Origin: Ciona savignyi
Lineage: Eukaryota; Chordata; Ascidiacea; Phlebobranchia; Cionidae
DNA: 64,000 bases
Assembly (NCBI GenBank): GCA_000149265.1
Contig: CH001352.1
Span: forward strand, 493,541 to 557,540
Direction: 5' to 3'
In this document: positions 11,901 to 22,800 of the stretch, one piece after another
How the letters are laid out: every line of letters begins with the position of its first letter
Position numbering within the stretch: the stretch's first letter is position 1
Program-made: the position numbers and the translations under genes
The notes under the pieces: model-generated
What the model was told of the DNA's origin: nothing
Database searches by the model: none
Seen by the model: only the letters and a program-made list of their open reading frames with translations

Positions 11901-14900
11901 CCATTGCGTAACTAGGGATGCACAAACTAGAATATCGAATCTTCCGGATTCGAATCCTACGGGATTCGAATCCAAATATTACGTTTATTTCGAATATTTG
12001 GATTCGAAATAATATACATTGCACATTAAGAAACTATAATTGCATGGAGTTCTTTTTTTATTTCCATTGTACATGTTGCAGCAGCGTTGATTATAATGGA
12101 TATTATAAGCATGGGCGCCGACTTACGTTGTAAATTCGCCATAATATCTGTTTTATAATTACGCAAAAAATTCCCAGTGTAATAATTATCACATTAAATC
12201 GTCTAACCGCAGCGCCGCTTTTTCCAGCGGTGTTTATTCCTTTGATCGGCGGTTTGACCTAGGGTTACGTTGACCTAGATTCAATACAGGACCACTGACG
12301 CACTCCCGTTTTTTCCCATGTTCTTGCCATTACTAAGTATTAGCTAGAGAGAACAGTAGGCTAACATCGGTTAACGGTTAACGTTTTTTTTCTTTGATCA
12401 GTTAACCGTTATAAGAATCTGGATTCTTGCACAGCCCTCGCAGACACATAAATATTTGGTATATTCTTTCCGTATTGTTGACGCTGAGCTGCGTATTAAC
12501 GACCATGCAATATTTCAGCGGGGGAAGTAGTTAGATTAAACACTTAAACTCCTGGCTTAATCTTTTAGCATTGTAAATCGTTAGTATTATAGTTCTATCC
12601 GAGTTAGTTCGAGACATAGGGCCGATTGTGACGTCATAAATTTTCGCGCAAAGGTTTAATTTTACTGAAGTCGCCGCCTATGATTATAAGTATGTGATCA
12701 CACTGGCCATAGAGGTAGTCAGCGCCAGCAGAAATTTTTGACGATCTTGCCACTTTAACTCGAGTTTGCTTTTTAATATAGAATAGGATTCGATATTCTG
12801 GATTCGAAATAACTATTCTAGAATACCAAGATATTCTAGTTTGTGCATCCCTATGCGTAACACACACATAATTTCCCATTTTCTTCAAGCACTGCTTGTG
12901 AAAACTGCTCAAGTGCTGCTAGCAGTTAACCACACCTTTAATCATAAAATCAAAGAAATAACATAAATGGCCAACCTGTGTTAAGTGGATAGACGTACAC
13001 TGGGAATTGGGATGTGAGGGAACACCTGGAATAATCGAAGCAACTGTGCATTTGGCATCTGGGAGAGGTAAAATGGTGTAATTACCATAGATACATGAAT
13101 TTATAATTTTGTAGCCTTGTTATGTATTAAACAAATTCAGGTTGTTCCGTTTACTGAAGATTTAAATTAGCCTTAGCCTTATTTTTAATTTAGTGTGTCT
13201 TGTATTGTGCTGGTTGTTCATTTACATATATAGGCTTAAAATAGGAGATATGTTTACAATAAAACAATCATCAATCAATAGTTTTCTTATTTTGTTTTTT
13301 GTTCACAAAACACATTTTGTTTTTCTTTAAATAAGTCCTTAGAAAAGGATTTGAAATTGGGATATGATTACTTGTGTAGTTTACATTGTGTTGTATATAT
13401 AACAGATATAAAGGGAACTTACTTATAATGCAAAGACGTGGGGGTCAAATCCACATTCAAGTCTTCTGAAGCCAATAATCTTGCTGGAGCTGCCAATTTT
13501 GGCTTCTCCACTTCTTTTTGTTCTGTTTTCAACTGGTGTCATAACAAAAAGAATGTTAACAAAAATTTTGCAGTACATAAAATTAATTGTATTTAAGTAT
13601 AAAAAATCATTTTTTTTAAGTATGTAAAATTAATTTATTTAGCTACTAATTATAATTTAGAGTACGGAAAATAATGACAGTTTTGTTTTCAATGTTGCTA
13701 TTGTGGCATCAATACAGTTTAATAATTCTTGGTTTTATAACAAAAATATGTAAATACTGTAATTAGGTGGCATTATCTTATCCCGCCCACACATAATTAT
13801 CACGTTCAAGTAAGTAGATACCGGAAGCAGGTTTACCTTCCGCCCACATTCAGACCAAAATATTTTTACCAAAGAAGGACATGTTTAATCTCATATTAAA
13901 ATAAATACGACTAGACGTATTGATTTTATATATATACACTTATCCGTTTACCGTTACTGTTCACAGGTTTAACCTTAAAATAATGGCATAAAAATCAATT
14001 CATAAATTTTGGAACCTGTTGAATGCGACTTTTTAGAAACTGCACCTCTCCTTCAGCCTTCTTTACACTTTGTTCCAGTGCGATATACCTCCCTTGTTGC
14101 AGAGATATGTCATCCTATTACACAGTTTGGCTTATAGGAATCAGTAATTGCCTTTATTTTAGAAGAAGCTTTAAGGAACAGCAATTCACTTTTTAAAAAC
14201 TACAAGAATCAGTAAATCACTCTTTAAAACCAGTATATTGATGTTAGACCCTAGAGATTGGGTATATTGACATTTGACAATGTCAATAGATTAGTTTTGT
14301 GACAATACTTTTAGTTTTGTGGTATTTATATAGAGACTCTAGTGATACACATTATTATCTATCTTTTACAAGAACAAATCTCAAAAATGAATGAAAAACC
14401 TGAATATGATTTCGTCTACTCTCCAGTTCTCTGAGCTCAGTAGAAATTGAACGTTTAATTCTTTTTAACTCATCAATGTGTTTTAAGTCTGTTAACCTGG
14501 GAAGTGGCAGTTAAAGTTTATCATTTTAACTTATAATTTTAAAGCCAAATTTAGTTAATTAGCTCATAATGGTGCTGTGACTGTCCATCAAGTCAAAACA
14601 TTGTTTCTACGGCTATACATCATTTAATGGTCATTTGTTTTCGATTAACCACAAAAAATTGAAGAAATATTTAAAAAAAAAGTAAACGCAAGGTTACTTT
14701 TAACTCTAACATTGTGTGTAAGTAGTCTTGAAAAAAATCATCAGTTAACCCAGTTTAGATAAAGTCTGTTGGCCGGACAAATGGCTTCACAGCTCGGAAC
14801 ATACCTGCAGGCCGTATGTTGCGCATGTCTGAGTTAACCGATATCAGAATGTAAGCATTATTGGTTTGGTCTGCTATATTTAATATTTATATTATACTTT

Positions 14901-17258
14901 GATGGCACATTTTAACGACTGTTTTTGTTGCAGTCTTTTTTAGTTCCTGTATTATGATCTTTTTAAGTTTCTTTTATTTATTATTAAGGCAAAAAAGGAT
15001 AAACTAAACTAAATATACAGCTCTAATTGTAACATGCATTGGTAACTCTAAATTTTGTGAGCATTACACTGGACTCTTAAGATTAACTCAAATGCAATCT
15101 ACCTATATGTTGTATCTGGAGAAGTTTCAGTCTTTGCATAAAGTTGTCCAAGTTGTGAACCAAGATGAGTTGTGATGTAATGAAATGTGAGCAGTATCAA
15201 CAGGAACACAACAGCAAGACGGGATGCTTTCGCTTTTCCTAAAAACCTGAGGAAAAGGACAACTAGGGGTTACTTCTGTGGGGCATGAATTTAGTATATG
15301 TAGGGATGCACAATATAGAATTTCGAATCTTTGAGTTTCGAATCTCTAGAGATTCTTTACAAACAATTTAAAATCTTTGAGATTCGAATCTCTAGATCTT
15401 TACAAACAATTTAATAAGAATAGTTAGGATTCAAATTAAAAATGTAAAATATTGGCTGCGATCCATCGCCCAACAACACGCGTGATGCCGATTATGCAAA
15501 CGTCAGCAAATCGTCTTGGCAAGCGTGCGACAATAGATAACCAGGATAAGAAAATTTTGGTGAAACGTCATTGAAGTAAATTCGCAATCTTAAAATTGTA
15601 AAATGGCTTCTTCATTCGTACATAAAACCCGTAATGCGTTTCTCCATACCTCAAGCGTATCTATCGTGCGAAGTCGTCCGAACACTTTTTTAAAGCGGGG
15701 GCACGAAAATACAACTTGTATCATAGCATTACAACAACATCGTCTTATCAGTAGCCACATACACATGCATCGTTGACAGACGCACTTAAAACGCACCCAC
15801 GCAACAAGAAAGTAGGTCACTTTCGTCAGGCTGTAATTACGTGTTTATTGCACCTTTAAATATGACGCAATTTATTTCATAGCCGGAAAAGTTTTTTAGA
15901 GACTAAACCTGTTTAATATGGGCAATACATATTTCAGATAAGAAACTCTGTTTCTAATTAGAACAAAGAATGATATCCCATGTGTCCCATTATTCAGTTA
16001 ATTTTATAGTGATTAATTTAATGTACATTTGCCGGGTTTTAATGTTTAATTTTGCCAAGACATAAAAAAGCCACTTTTAATACCAAACTGGAAAAACAAA
16101 AATTGTCTGATGTTTTGGAGCATTTATTCAGTCATCCATTACAACAAAAACCTCCTTGATTATTATCCTCCCTCCTGGCAAATAGTGTTTAGAGAAGTTA
16201 CATATTATTAAAAAATATGTAATGATAAAATATTGTTTGACTTTGTAAATTGCTCTCATCACAGTTTAAAAGCATTTTGCTAGTTCACTCTATTATACAA
16301 TCATTTACCACCCGGTATCTATTTTTCAAATGAGAAAATATATGCAGAGCATAGCAAATATAAATATATGGTAAAACATTCTAGTATAGGATTCGAAATT
16401 CTAGATTCGAAATACACTATTCTAGAATATTCTAGAATACCTAATTATCCTATATTGTGCATCCCTAAGTATATGTCACCCAACCATTTTTTAAGGTCCA
16501 TAACAACAGTCAAAAAACAAAAAATAGTCAAAAAACCTCTTAATGCTATAAGGGGATATAAAGAGCAAAACTTTTCCATTCTTAATTTTTAGCCCTATTT
16601 TTGGGGGGTAGGGGTTAGTTGAGGGGCATATACACAGTTTGACCTATGCCTGGTGACACTGATTCTAGAGGAAACACCATGCCGAGAGTATCAACAGATT
16701 CATAACAAATAATTGGTCAGTTCACCTATTATAATATAAATTAACCAAAGCATGTCTATTCAAAGAAATTGTTATACATGCAAGATTTTCAGGTTTGTCA
16801 TCAAGAACTGGAAAATGCAGTAAGGAGCGTAAGTAACTAGTTAGAATACCACATCCCACATGATCAGTGAGGTTACCACGCATCTCTTGCAGTGTGTTTT
16901 ACAGGAATGGAAATGGCTTTAAACTTAGTTAGGCCCATTTAACCAACGAGTTCAACCAGTAACCATAAGGTTCCTGCTGTAAAGTCTACCCCCACCAATT
17001 TTGTTTTTAGCTAATCCAGTTTTATGCCAACCAGCGAAATTGCCAACATCCAAAAGTAGTAAAGCACAAAAACAAACTACAAGTATTTCCATTTCCACCT
17101 ATTTGGGTTTCATTTTTGTATGGAGAATTTTTACTATAAACAGAAAATAAATAGCTTTTATACCTTTTTATTTCACGGGAGCCATTTGAGCATGAAGTTG
17201 AAATGTTTGAGGCAGCAATTTGTTTCCAGGATTTGTCTTTTCCATGACTTCCATTCAT
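2974..17258 (-). CDS. EXTL3: Exostosin-like 3 glycosyltransferase (EXTL3), 19 coding exons, about 953 aa
   Basis: Exons in coding order: 17164-17258, 15103-15246, 14400-14496, 14016-14114, 13423-13532, 12976-13058, 11154-11294, 10400-10639, 9847-9956, 9147-9222, 8750-8888, 8029-8263, 7607-7794, 7010-7248, 6328-6509, 5437-5638, 4819-4963, 4175-4303, 2974-3183. Codon phases agree at every junction. The family starts heparan sulfate chains by adding GlcNAc in the Golgi. Layout: cytoplasmic tail; membrane anchor near residues 42-58 ([14 protein letters not shown]); coiled coil 80-145; GT47 exostosin domain about 182-585 ([18 protein letters not shown], then RRQGRF); GT64 domain from about 666 ([17 protein letters not shown], the [12 protein letters not shown] metal site, a cysteine-rich end closing in KCFKFI). 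Human EXTL3 has 919 residues. The start at 17258 is inferred from phase and from a hydrophilic first exon. The exon at 5437-5638 carries two extra bases and lacks a GT donor (see findings). Exon 9847-9956 is an acidic insert. Confidence 0.93.
3249..3476 (-). mobile_element. tRNA-derived SINE copy
   Basis: Lies in the last EXTL3 intron, about 65 bp from the final exon. The tRNA-like head with TGGTTTAGTGCG and the CAATAGCTCCGGT core are readable on the minus strand. The pentamer tail is missing. Confidence 0.8.
3896..4150 (+). mobile_element. SINE copy abutting an EXTL3 exon
   Basis: The diverged head starts near 3896 and the body ends only about 25 bp from the splice donor of the EXTL3 exon 4175-4303, in opposite orientation to the gene. 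Confidence 0.75.
5195..5390. repeat. About 19-bp minisatellite (AATAATCTGAATACTTTTGC type)
   Basis: About ten imperfect units in the EXTL3 intron directly downstream (on the minus strand) of the damaged exon 5437-5638. Confidence 0.8.
5657..5893 (-). mobile_element. tRNA-derived SINE copy
   Basis: Tail GGATAGGATA at 5657, core and most of the tRNA-unrelated body present, head truncated. Sits about 20 bp upstream of EXTL3 exon 5437-5638. Confidence 0.8.
6580..6866. repeat. Degenerate telomere-like TTAGGG array with 64-bp duplications
   Basis: GGGTTAGGGTTTAGGGTT-type motifs are interspersed with AATTTAAATTAAACGTTTTATAATTGG blocks repeated two to three times. It lies inside the EXTL3 intron between exons 6328-6509 and 7010-7248, so it is not a chromosome end. 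Confidence 0.75.
7815..7985. repeat. Interspersed repeat shared with 37683-37862
   Basis: GTGGGCCGGATTATTACATGAATAG and flanks recur near 37742 with the same order of blocks. It is probably a decayed MITE, but no clean terminal repeats are visible. It lies between two EXTL3 exons. Confidence 0.6.
10975..11153. repeat. About 40-bp minisatellite ending at an EXTL3 splice donor
   Basis: Four to five units built on AAGTGGTCTCATAGACTGCAAGTC. The last unit runs into the GTGAGACC donor of EXTL3 exon 11154-11294, so the donor-proximal intron sequence is itself the repeat unit. Confidence 0.75.
11913..12853. mobile_element. hAT-type MITE, 941 bp, 8-bp target duplication
   Basis: The terminal inverted repeat TAGGGATGCACAA at 11913 is matched by TTGTGCATCCCTA ending at 12853. 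Both sides carry the duplicated target TGCGTAAC (11905-11912 and 12854-12861). Subterminal regions are full of GATTCGAAT motifs. No transposase frame is present. It sits in an EXTL3 intron. Confidence 0.9.
15301..16467. mobile_element. Second hAT-type MITE of the same family, 1167 bp
   Basis: Same TAGGGATGCACAA ends and GATTCGAA-rich flanks as the element at 11913. The 8-bp duplication AGTATATG occurs at 15293-15300 and 16468-16475. The middle differs from the first copy. No long reading frame was recognised. It sits in the first EXTL3 intron. Confidence 0.9.
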
Positions 17259-17564
17259 AGCTACCCCCGGTACTTTATTAATTAGATTGTATCTCCAAAA
17301 CCCAAACAATTAGCCTATCCCTAATAATTATTCATTGCAAAGGAGTCTAGAAATACATTCATGTTAAGAAGTTCTATGGTCGGTTAGCTTAATCTGTATA
17401 AGTAGAAATAGACTGCAGTCAGTTTATTAGTCACTTTCTAGATTAAAAATGGTTGTATCCTTGGCCTTGGGCAAGGCACATAGTGGACATTGTCTTAACC
17501 AAGTAAATTATTGAGTTCACACAGCAATAGCTTTAATACCCTAACAGACGGCTACGTTATTGGT

Positions 17565-17696
17565 TAGTGCAGTGTGTTTGTTTAACGTCATCTCTGCCCA
17601 GGGATACAACTAAGCACCGGCCATGTGGCAACTGATTTTGAACCACCCGCCTTTCGGCTGACCCGCTAACGCGATACAAATAGGATAACCGGTCGA
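17565..17696 (-). mobile_element. SINE head fragment
   Basis: Decayed tRNA-like head and start of the body on the minus strand, upstream of the EXTL3 start codon. Confidence 0.55.
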
Positions 17697-18664
17697 AAGT
17701 GCAATTAATATACTTAATCATAAATAAAATAACTAAACTGTCACGCATATAAGGTCAAATACGAAGAAAAGATATCACCAACAGTCCAAACTACATACGC
17801 ACGGTATATCAGATATTGCTTTGTACCAGACATAACATGAACGCAACTTGCTATTTAAGGAAATGGCCATATGGTTAACCCGAGTTGGGAAGGTAGGATT
17901 TCGAAATGGACAAAAGTGTACATTGAAGTCGATAGAAACAACCCGAGAAGCGATTTTACAGACTTTGTACGACGTGAGTCAAAACAAGCATGACGATATT
18001 TCTTACTAATGAGAAAATGACTCTTTAAATGCCGATTACGAAACAAAAATTGTCTGTGCGACGGGCCCGTCAGAGATTCGGTACTTATCCCAGTGAAATG
18101 TTATGCCTGGCTACCAAAAGATCTCAAACTGCCTTTCGAGAAACTGATCGACCCCTGACAGTTTATTTCAAATAAGGTCTATTTGTTGCTATTTTCCCAA
18201 TGTTGGTAAAACGTATATTCTACAAGGCGGAAGATAATACTTAACCCGAAAAATATTAAATCGCCCTTGTCTTCACTATATTCAAGCATTTATTCCGTAA
18301 CGAATTTACAGAGATGGCGTACATGATTTATCACGAACACGGACTACATCAGACACGGTCTACATTAAGCCTACATTAGGCAATAAAAAACATTATTTTC
18401 TCATCGATAAAACATCGTGAAATAGGCCGCATCACAAGCCCACTTTTCTAGTCAAAGCACAGTAATGTTGAACAATGTTTTGGGTAAACAATGTATATCT
18501 TGTATCTACATCACATATGTGTATGCCTTCTTGATAACTTACCGCCATTAGACCAGCTAAGTAGACAGGTTGTTAATATCAACCATGTTTTTGACACGAT
18601 TAATCAATGTACAAATAGTGCCCAAACACAGCTGTTGCCATAAAAAACGTGTCAAACTTGTTAC

Positions 18665-18758
18665 TGACGTAATCTAACTACATGTGTATGACGTCAAACA
18701 CATACAGTGTGACGTCACCCACATATTTTCGACGTCACAGATATTCCGTATGACGTCA
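18665..18758. promoter_or_regulatory. Phased CRE/ATF-site array between divergent genes
   Basis: Three perfect TGACGTCA palindromes at 18689, 18710 and 18751, a CGACGTCA at 18730 and a TGACGTAA at 18665. The four core sites are spaced 20-21 bp apart, about two helical turns. TGACGTCA is the established binding site of CREB/ATF bZIP factors. The array lies between the EXTL3 start (minus) and the lectin-phosphatase start (plus), so it could serve either. Confidence 0.6.
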
Positions 18759-18853
18759 CACAAAAAAGAAAACCACTGGTCAAAGCGGTTTTATGGATAA
18801 TAAGATTAAGGCACACGAATCTAACCAGACTAGTTTCTGTAAGGGGGTTAAAG

Positions 18854-19168
18854 TCCGGCCCGGTGGTCTAGCGGTTAAGTGCGTCGCCTTTCAATCGAAA
18901 GGTTGCAGGTGCGAAACTGGTCGCTAGCTAGTCGGTTGTGTCCTTGGGCAAGGCACTTTACGGACATTGCCTGAACCCAGCGGATAAATGGGTTCTACCA
19001 AATTGAAGGAACGTGTCTATCATATACAACACACTGCAATAGCTCCGGTAACCCGACGATGGGCGCGAGGTGATCTGACGATTGCCCGTGTGATAACCCC
19101 CTTGGTTTTCCCTGCACGGGGATAAACATGAATATCCTATCCTATCCTATCCTATCCTATCCTATCCT
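18854..19168 (+). mobile_element. Full-length tRNA-derived SINE (reference copy)
   Basis: The best-preserved copy in the window. A tRNA-like head carries an A box (GGTCTAGCGGTTAAGTGCG) and a B-box-like GGTTGCAGGTGCGAAAC. A conserved body follows (GTCCTTGGGCAAGGCACTT, CACACTGCAATAGCTCCGG, GACGATGGGCGCGAGGTGAT). The tail is a run of TATCC pentamers instead of poly(A). A composite tRNA SINE has been described in Ciona, and this may be that family, but I cannot verify the match. Confidence 0.9.
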
Positions 19169-19844
19169 AAAGGAAGAAGATATCACATAAATAAAAAAAC
19201 AAAAATGTCATAAGAGCCATTTTACTGTTGGGTAAGTGTTATATGCAGACTAAAAATGACTGAATAAATTAGAACAACCAATAAATTAAAATCAAGAAAA
19301 AATCCCTTTAGCCGAATTCCGCATAAATAACCGCTGTCGAATTCCGTATATTATAAACTGCTGTCGTTTACCGTCTATTGTGAAAGTGTTTAGGAATTTA
19401 AAACCGCAATAACAGCTTCTATTTATTTAGGGATAATTGTCGAAATAAGATTTTTTTAAATAATTTAATTCTAGCTTTATTAACATGATAATATTTTTTA
19501 CAAAACATAATTTACACATTAGTACGAAATCAAATGTTGATATCAATGACTATATATGCAAAATTTATAAAACGAAAGTGTTTTATTTATTTAATTCCAT
19601 CGTAATCTCAGTAGTATACCCAACCGTGCCAACGACCTTTGAGCATTGTCGCAAACGCATTTTAAAGTGATTTTAAATATTAACAGCTTATTAAGTCATA
19701 AGCTTTTGCGGCTTTACTGAGTTAATGTGTTACAGGGGACCGATTGCAATGTATAGTAAAGCGATAAAGGGAAAGAAATGTAAGCATAGCTTTCACCATT
19801 CCAAATTTTAGTTTCCAAACTGTATCTTTGGTAAAATTTTAGTA

Positions 19845-22800
19845 ATGAATTCAGCAACTGTGTGCCTCTGTTTTAGTCTAATTTGGTTTACCGCAAGCAG
19901 TAGGAAAGCAAACGGTAAGTTAAAACCTGAACTTTTTTTTACTTATTTTTTTTCTTAGAGAGATCCATATTAATTAACGTAAAGTAGCCTATTGTATAGT
20001 TTACTTCTTGTAATGTTGGACTACGAGAGATTATATATGCATGCGCATTTGTTAAGACACGGTAATAGACCATCAAATAGTGANNNNNNNNNNNNNNNNN
20101 NNNNNNNNNNNNNNNNNNNNNNNNNNNNNNNNNNNNNNNNNNNNNNNNNNNNNNNNNNNNNNNNNNNNNNNNNNNNNNNNNNNTAGTGGAACCGATTAAT
20201 ACACTGGGTTTAAGCGATGTCCACTAAATACGTTGATTCAAGACACAACCGCAATGGTGTAGGTAACACCTTCAGCAATTCGACTAAACGGCGATGTAGT
20301 AACCCGTCCAGCTATTCGGCCGGACATAAAACCAATAAGCTCAATATAAAGTGATGCATTTTAATTATAATATTAATAAATGCGTTGCAAAAATACACAG
20401 TAGACATTTAGTGTGTGTTTTTATTGCAATACTCACAATTTGAGCTCATAAACTACACTCGTAACCTACCATACTAGTGGGTTACATAGAAATGTATATA
20501 GTGACCACTTTTTAGTGTATGTTTGCATTTTAATCTGATTTAAATATCCAGCAGGACAAAACGTCATTATTCAACACAAAGACATCGATATCTTATTTTA
20601 TAACACCACTGAAGATATTTTGAACTTCAATAAGGCCTTGCAGTTTTGTCAAACACTAAATGGAAGTCTGCTGCAAATAAAAGACAACGCTACACAAACG
20701 GTTGTAACTCAACAACTAGCCTTATTGGAAAATTCCGTCAATGAAAGTTTATGTGGCAGTACGTGTTGGAATTTAGGATACTGGGTTGGGGCCGTCGAAA
20801 ATAATGGTCAGTGGGATTGGCTTGATGGCACGCCTATCAATAACACTGAGTTTTCTAACTGGTATGTGAACCAACCTAATGGTGATTACATATCGAAGAA
20901 CTATGCAATGAAGGTAATGCCGGTATCAAAAGTGGAGCAAACCGAAGGTCTGCTTGGGAAATGGGGAGACGACAATGTCAATCAAAAAAAGAATTTTATT
21001 TGTCAAAGAAGTAAGTTTAACAATGTTTCTCTTTTCATGAAAACATATTTCAAACCATTATTGGGATTGTCACTTAGATAGTTTTTTTAAAAAGAGCGTT
21101 ATAAATGGATCGGTTGCAATAACTAATTGGTCACACGTCTTTAATATTTCTTTAACGGCTATGTTGCCAACCCATAGTAAGGTCTTTGTCACTAGGTCAG
21201 CTTTTGTATACAATTTAATGTAACACTGACGTTAACCATTCGGCCACACGTCCTTTATTTTTTACCCACCCAAGTTTTGAACCCATGATGGGCTCGTCCC
21301 TAGGGCCGTTTTTTATAGGAGTGTGTATATGTATCTTAACCATTTTGCCATATGACCGTACCTTACGACCCTTATAACCGTGCAACCCAATATTTAACCT
21401 AATCGAACTAAAACCTCTATGGTAATAAAATTACGATTCCCGGGAATCCCCTCAACTAGGGAAATACCCGATAATTTCCCTAGTTTACATGAGCACGAAA
21501 GTAGCAGTTTAAAACGATCGATGTTGATCAACAGAATCCACGTGTTCTATACATTGCAACAATGGAGGAAAATGCGAAATTGATCCCGATACCCAAGCAC
21601 AATATTGCACATGTGTCAACAATTATTCCGGAAAGACTTGTAAAATTGGCAAGTATTTAATATCATACTGGTATGCGGTAATAGGTTTTGAACATGTCGG
21701 TATTCTATAGCAGAGGTTCTCAAACTGTGCGTCGCGACGCCCTGGTACGTCGTTTGAAATCGTGTAGGGCGTCGCATGGCCATTGCGTTCGAAACTGCAC
21801 TAATTATAAAAAAATATCCATCACAAATAGACGAGAAATAAAGGTGGCAGTTTCAAAGATTCTCCCAAGGTTCCATGATCTTTGCAAAAATAAACAAGCC
21901 CAGACGTCATATTAGATTTGAACTATAAATTACAAACGGGCGAGGACGTGGCTATTGTTTTTTATTGTGTTTCATTTCTTTATTACGTGTGCGATACCAC
22001 TAAATATAACTTTGGTAGCAATATATTAATGACTGGTGCGTCGCAAGCTTAGCAAACTTTTGGAAAGGCGCCGCAACCAAAAATAGTTTGAGAACCACTG
22101 TTCTATAGAATGGGATATTCATGTCCCGTGAATGAAGATGTCAAAGGCATTTATTTTTTCATGACCATGTTATCGCAGCTATGGTAGTGTTTTGTATTTA
22201 ATAACCAAGACGGTCTTTTAGTTTTAATATATTTTTAATTTTTTTTAATAATATCTGATATCTTTTTCTTTTAGTTGTCGTATTTTTTACTTTACCATAA
22301 AGCAAAACATTTTCATTTTTTAATTAAAAAACCGGTGTTTTAAAAAATGCCAGTTTTAAAAAACTGGTGCAATTCAAGAATGCCAACTTTTCAATAGTGG
22401 TTTTATGTGATATTTGCAAATTGCTTTTGCCTAAGGAAACAATCAACTAACCACCCTTTCGCCTGACAGATTAAATTGTCTAAACAAATGTGGGTATCAT
22501 GTCTATAGATTGGCTCATGGATGGTTAATTGGAAACACTACTATTAAAAACAATTTATTAGAATAATTTGTGCCCAATAAGGGGTTAACAATACTATTGC
22601 AAAATTGGCTATTCATCTTATATTTACCTTTGAACACAAGAATAATTTTTTTCTTTTCATTTTTAAGTGCTAACAATTGTTTGGATTATGTGTTTGAGTT
22701 TACCTTTATCGTAATCTAGCTATACCCAATCTAATCTAAATATATGCTGAACTAATTTTTAATATTCACAGAACCGAATATTACTGTAACTGTCAGTGAT

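Noticed and set aside
17855..18046. First coding exon of EXTL3
   Set aside because: The frame has a good donor (ATTAGTAAGA) but no ATG before an upstream stop, and the phase fits only if a weaker acceptor is used. The exon 17164-17258 has an ATG and the right phase.
18854..18930. tRNA gene at the SINE head
   Set aside because: The A- and B-box-like sequence is the head of a repeated SINE with no credible full cloverleaf, and the same holds at 30166, 50622 and others.
19992..20186. Open frame running into the N gap
   Set aside because: Most of it is unknown sequence and the start matches nothing.
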